This document shows positions 62,510-64,000 of a stretch of 64,000 nt of DNA, piece after piece; positions within the stretch are counted from its first letter, which is position 1, and each line of letters opens with the position of its first letter. Where the stretch lies: contig NZ_FOUS01000006.1 of NCBI RefSeq assembly GCF_900114915.1, positions 310,001-374,000 on the forward strand, read 5' to 3'. Both the position numbers and the translations under genes were made by a program. This DNA comes from Bradyrhizobium sp. Rc3b (lineage in GTDB: Bacteria; Pseudomonadota; Alphaproteobacteria; Rhizobiales; Xanthobacteraceae). A model generated the notes under the pieces. That model saw only the letters and a list, made by a program, of their open reading frames with translations. It was not told the origin of the DNA and did not search any database.

Positions 62510-63754
62510 TCAGCTGCCGGACGCCGCGCGGTCGATGAACAGGCTGCCTTTGGTGACGATCTGCTCGCCGGGTTTCAGATTGCTGGTGACCTCGACGAGG
62601 TTGCCGTTGATGAGGCCGATCTTGATCTGGCGCAGCTCGACCGACTTGTCCTCGCGCGCGACCCAGATGCGGACCTTGTCGGCTTCATAGATCAACGCCT
62701 GCTTCGGCACAGCGGGCGCGGCGCGATCGCCGGCCGAATAGATCGTGACGTTGGCGAACATCTCGGGCTTGAGCAGCCCGTCCTTGTTGTCGATGGTGGC
62801 GCGAACCTGCAGGCGGCGGGTGTTGGGGTCGATCGCGGCAGCGACGTAATTGATCTTGGCGCTCAAGGGGCGGCCCGGCAGCGCCATCACGTTGACCGTG
62901 ATGTCCTGCCCGATGCAGATCGCGGCCGCATCGCTCTCACGCACGAAGGCGGTGAGCCAGACCGTGGAGAGATCGCCGACCACGAAGACCGGATCGCTGG
63001 CGCCGGAATTGACGTACTGGCCGGGGCCGATCTTGCGCTGCACGACCGTGCCGGAGATCGGCGAATAGATCGTGACTTCCCGATTGATCACGCCCTTGTC
63101 CTGGAACGCCTTGATGGTCTCGTCGGTGAAGCCGAGGATGCGCAGCTTGTTGCGCGCGGCTTCCAGCGCAGTCTCCGACGAGCGCATGTCGTTGCGCGCC
63201 TGAACCTGGGTCGCTTCGGCCTGCTGATAATCCTTCAGCGGAATGGCATGGCCCTCATAGAGGTCCTTGGCGCGCTTGAACTGGATGTCGGAGAGCTCGA
63301 GCGCCGACTTCGCCTTGTTCTGCGAGGTCATCGCCGCGATGAAATCGTTCTGGGCCTGCACGGTGTCGGCGGCCTCGATCGTGAACAGCGGTTGGCCCTG
63401 CTTCAGCATCTCACCCGGCTTGGCCAGCAGCTTGGTGACGCGGCCGGCATAGGGCGAGAACACCGGTGTCGAGCGGTCCTCGTCGACGGCGACCTTGCCT
63501 TCGGTGACATATTCGGCGCGGAAGGCCTTGGCCTTGACCGGCTCGATCGTCAGCGTCGCCCATTCCGACGGCGTCGGCGTGAAATTCTGCGCATTCCTGC
63601 GCGACTGGCTGGAGATCTCGGAGTGCTTCTTTTCTTTGGCGCCGACGTAGCGAAAGCCGTAGGCCCCAACGCCGGCAAGAGCTAGTAAAACTACGGATGT
63701 GATCACCCGTTGTTTCGTAAACACCTGCAATCGCTTGGTATTTTCAACTACCAT
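62510..63754 (-). CDS. RND efflux periplasmic adaptor subunit (HlyD/MFP family)
   Basis: A 414-residue adaptor. An N-terminal membrane anchor (about 18-35, VITSVVLLALAGVGAYGF) is followed by a lipoyl-like domain (FSPYAGRVTKLLAKPGEMLKQGQPLFTIEAAD), a coiled-coil hairpin (about 135-200), a second lipoyl half (IYSPISGTVVQRKIGPGQYV) and beta-barrel and membrane-proximal domains (GLLKPEMFANVTIYS, NLKPGEQIVTKGSLFIDRAA). It links the RND pump to an outer-membrane channel and leads the two-gene operon. The ATG at 63754 is clear. Confidence 0.94.
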   Translation of the reverse strand: MVVENTKRLQVFTKQRVITSVVLLALAGVGAYGFRYVGAKEKKHSEISSQSRRNAQNFTPTPSEWATLTIEPVKAKAFRAEYVTEGKVAVDEDRSTPVFSPYAGRVTKLLAKPGEMLKQGQPLFTIEAADTVQAQNDFIAAMTSQNKAKSALELSDIQFKRAKDLYEGHAIPLKDYQQAEATQVQARNDMRSSETALEAARNKLRILGFTDETIKAFQDKGVINREVTIYSPISGTVVQRKIGPGQYVNSGASDPVFVVGDLSTVWLTAFVRESDAAAICIGQDITVNVMALPGRPLSAKINYVAAAIDPNTRRLQVRATIDNKDGLLKPEMFANVTIYSAGDRAAPAVPKQALIYEADKVRIWVAREDKSVELRQIKIGLINGNLVEVTSNLKPGEQIVTKGSLFIDRAASGS

Positions 63755-64000
63755 GGAGCCCGGTCGTGTCTGCGACGATCTCGGCAGATGCCTGCCTTAT
63801 CGGTTGCGCTAATAGTGCCGAATTGCAATTCCAAACAACCTAAAAAACGCTGCGCGCCTTTCGGTTTGCGTTAAAATTTCGCGACATGTCAGCTTCACGT
63901 CAGCTTCGCGACGGCCACTGTGCCGGATGACTGCCGAGCGGCATTGCCGGGCGGCTCCATTGCGCCGGCGTCTTCGACAGCATCGCCGCATGGCGCACCG
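63755..64000. other. Upstream region of the RND operon
   Basis: These last 246 bases have no recognisable gene. They would contain the promoter of the adaptor-pump operon. A MerR- or ArsR-type operator was looked for and not recognised. Confidence 0.4.

Noticed and set aside
59889..62690. A 933-codon open frame on the plus strand over the RND pump gene
   Set aside because: The minus-strand RND protein has complete family motifs throughout, so the antisense frame is a GC3-bias artefact.

Overview
The window looks like a chromosomal segment of a Bradyrhizobium-type alphaproteobacterium (Hyphomicrobiales). The pointers are visibly GC-rich DNA with strong GC3 bias, a MucR/Ros regulator, DUF2336, DUF1491 and DUF5330 proteins, the paired TIGR03808/TIGR03809-type genes, an EcfF/OsrA-like sigma/anti-sigma pair, and several families of long palindromic intergenic repeats of the kind seen in Bradyrhizobium and Rhodopseudomonas. 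No rRNA, tRNA, CRISPR, phage or insertion sequence was recognised. Genes are dense, with many 4-base ATGA stop/start overlaps.

Bases 1-12.6 kb are catabolic and transport DNA. A GntR/FCD regulator (2639) sits between two outward-facing transcription units. Leftward are a quinone-oxidoreductase-like MDR enzyme, a two-domain VOC (extradiol-dioxygenase-like) protein and a TctC-type binding protein cut by the window edge. Rightward are a fumarylacetoacetate-hydrolase-family enzyme and a DUF1185 protein. The same composite operator (ATTTTCGAAAAT plus a downstream CGAAAAT) lies in front of both units. Next is a minus-strand operon of SDR, split transketolase (N and C subunits), TRAP binding protein and fused TRAP DctQM permease, with a divergent GcvA-like LysR gene. 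A lactonase-like metallo-beta-lactamase gene with its own divergent LysR follows.

Bases 13.5-30 kb are mostly housekeeping and envelope genes: a lipoprotein, DUF2336, DUF1491, a peptidoglycan-binding protein with a PleC-like histidine kinase, DUF5330, SufE, MucR, two polytopic glycosyltransferase-like proteins (GT39 and GT87 types), a class II aldolase, an M20 dipeptidase and a DUF853/HerA-like ATPase. Bases 30-44.5 kb carry two small proteins, the folate genes folP-folB-folK, then methylmalonyl-CoA mutase small and large subunits with a GFA-family gene and a small membrane-protein gene between them. A DUF3298-like protein, an SRPBCC protein, a complete tctCBA-type transporter and the mutase chaperone meaB translationally coupled to a pyroglutamyl peptidase gene follow.

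Bases 44.5-50.3 kb hold a Tat-exported beta-helix protein facing its TIGR03809-type partner, then an ECF sigma - membrane anti-sigma - subtilisin-like protease operon. The predicted periplasmic end of the anti-sigma factor resembles a subtilase propeptide, which is the most interesting lead in the window. Bases 50.7-64 kb contain a diguanylate cyclase, a second DUF2336 protein, ecfF-osrA (with the two cysteines expected of OsrA), an exported hypothetical protein, an enoyl-CoA hydratase, a TolC-like outer-membrane protein, a small P-loop kinase-like protein, an exported PDC-hydrolase-like amidohydrolase and a heavy-metal RND pump with its adaptor.
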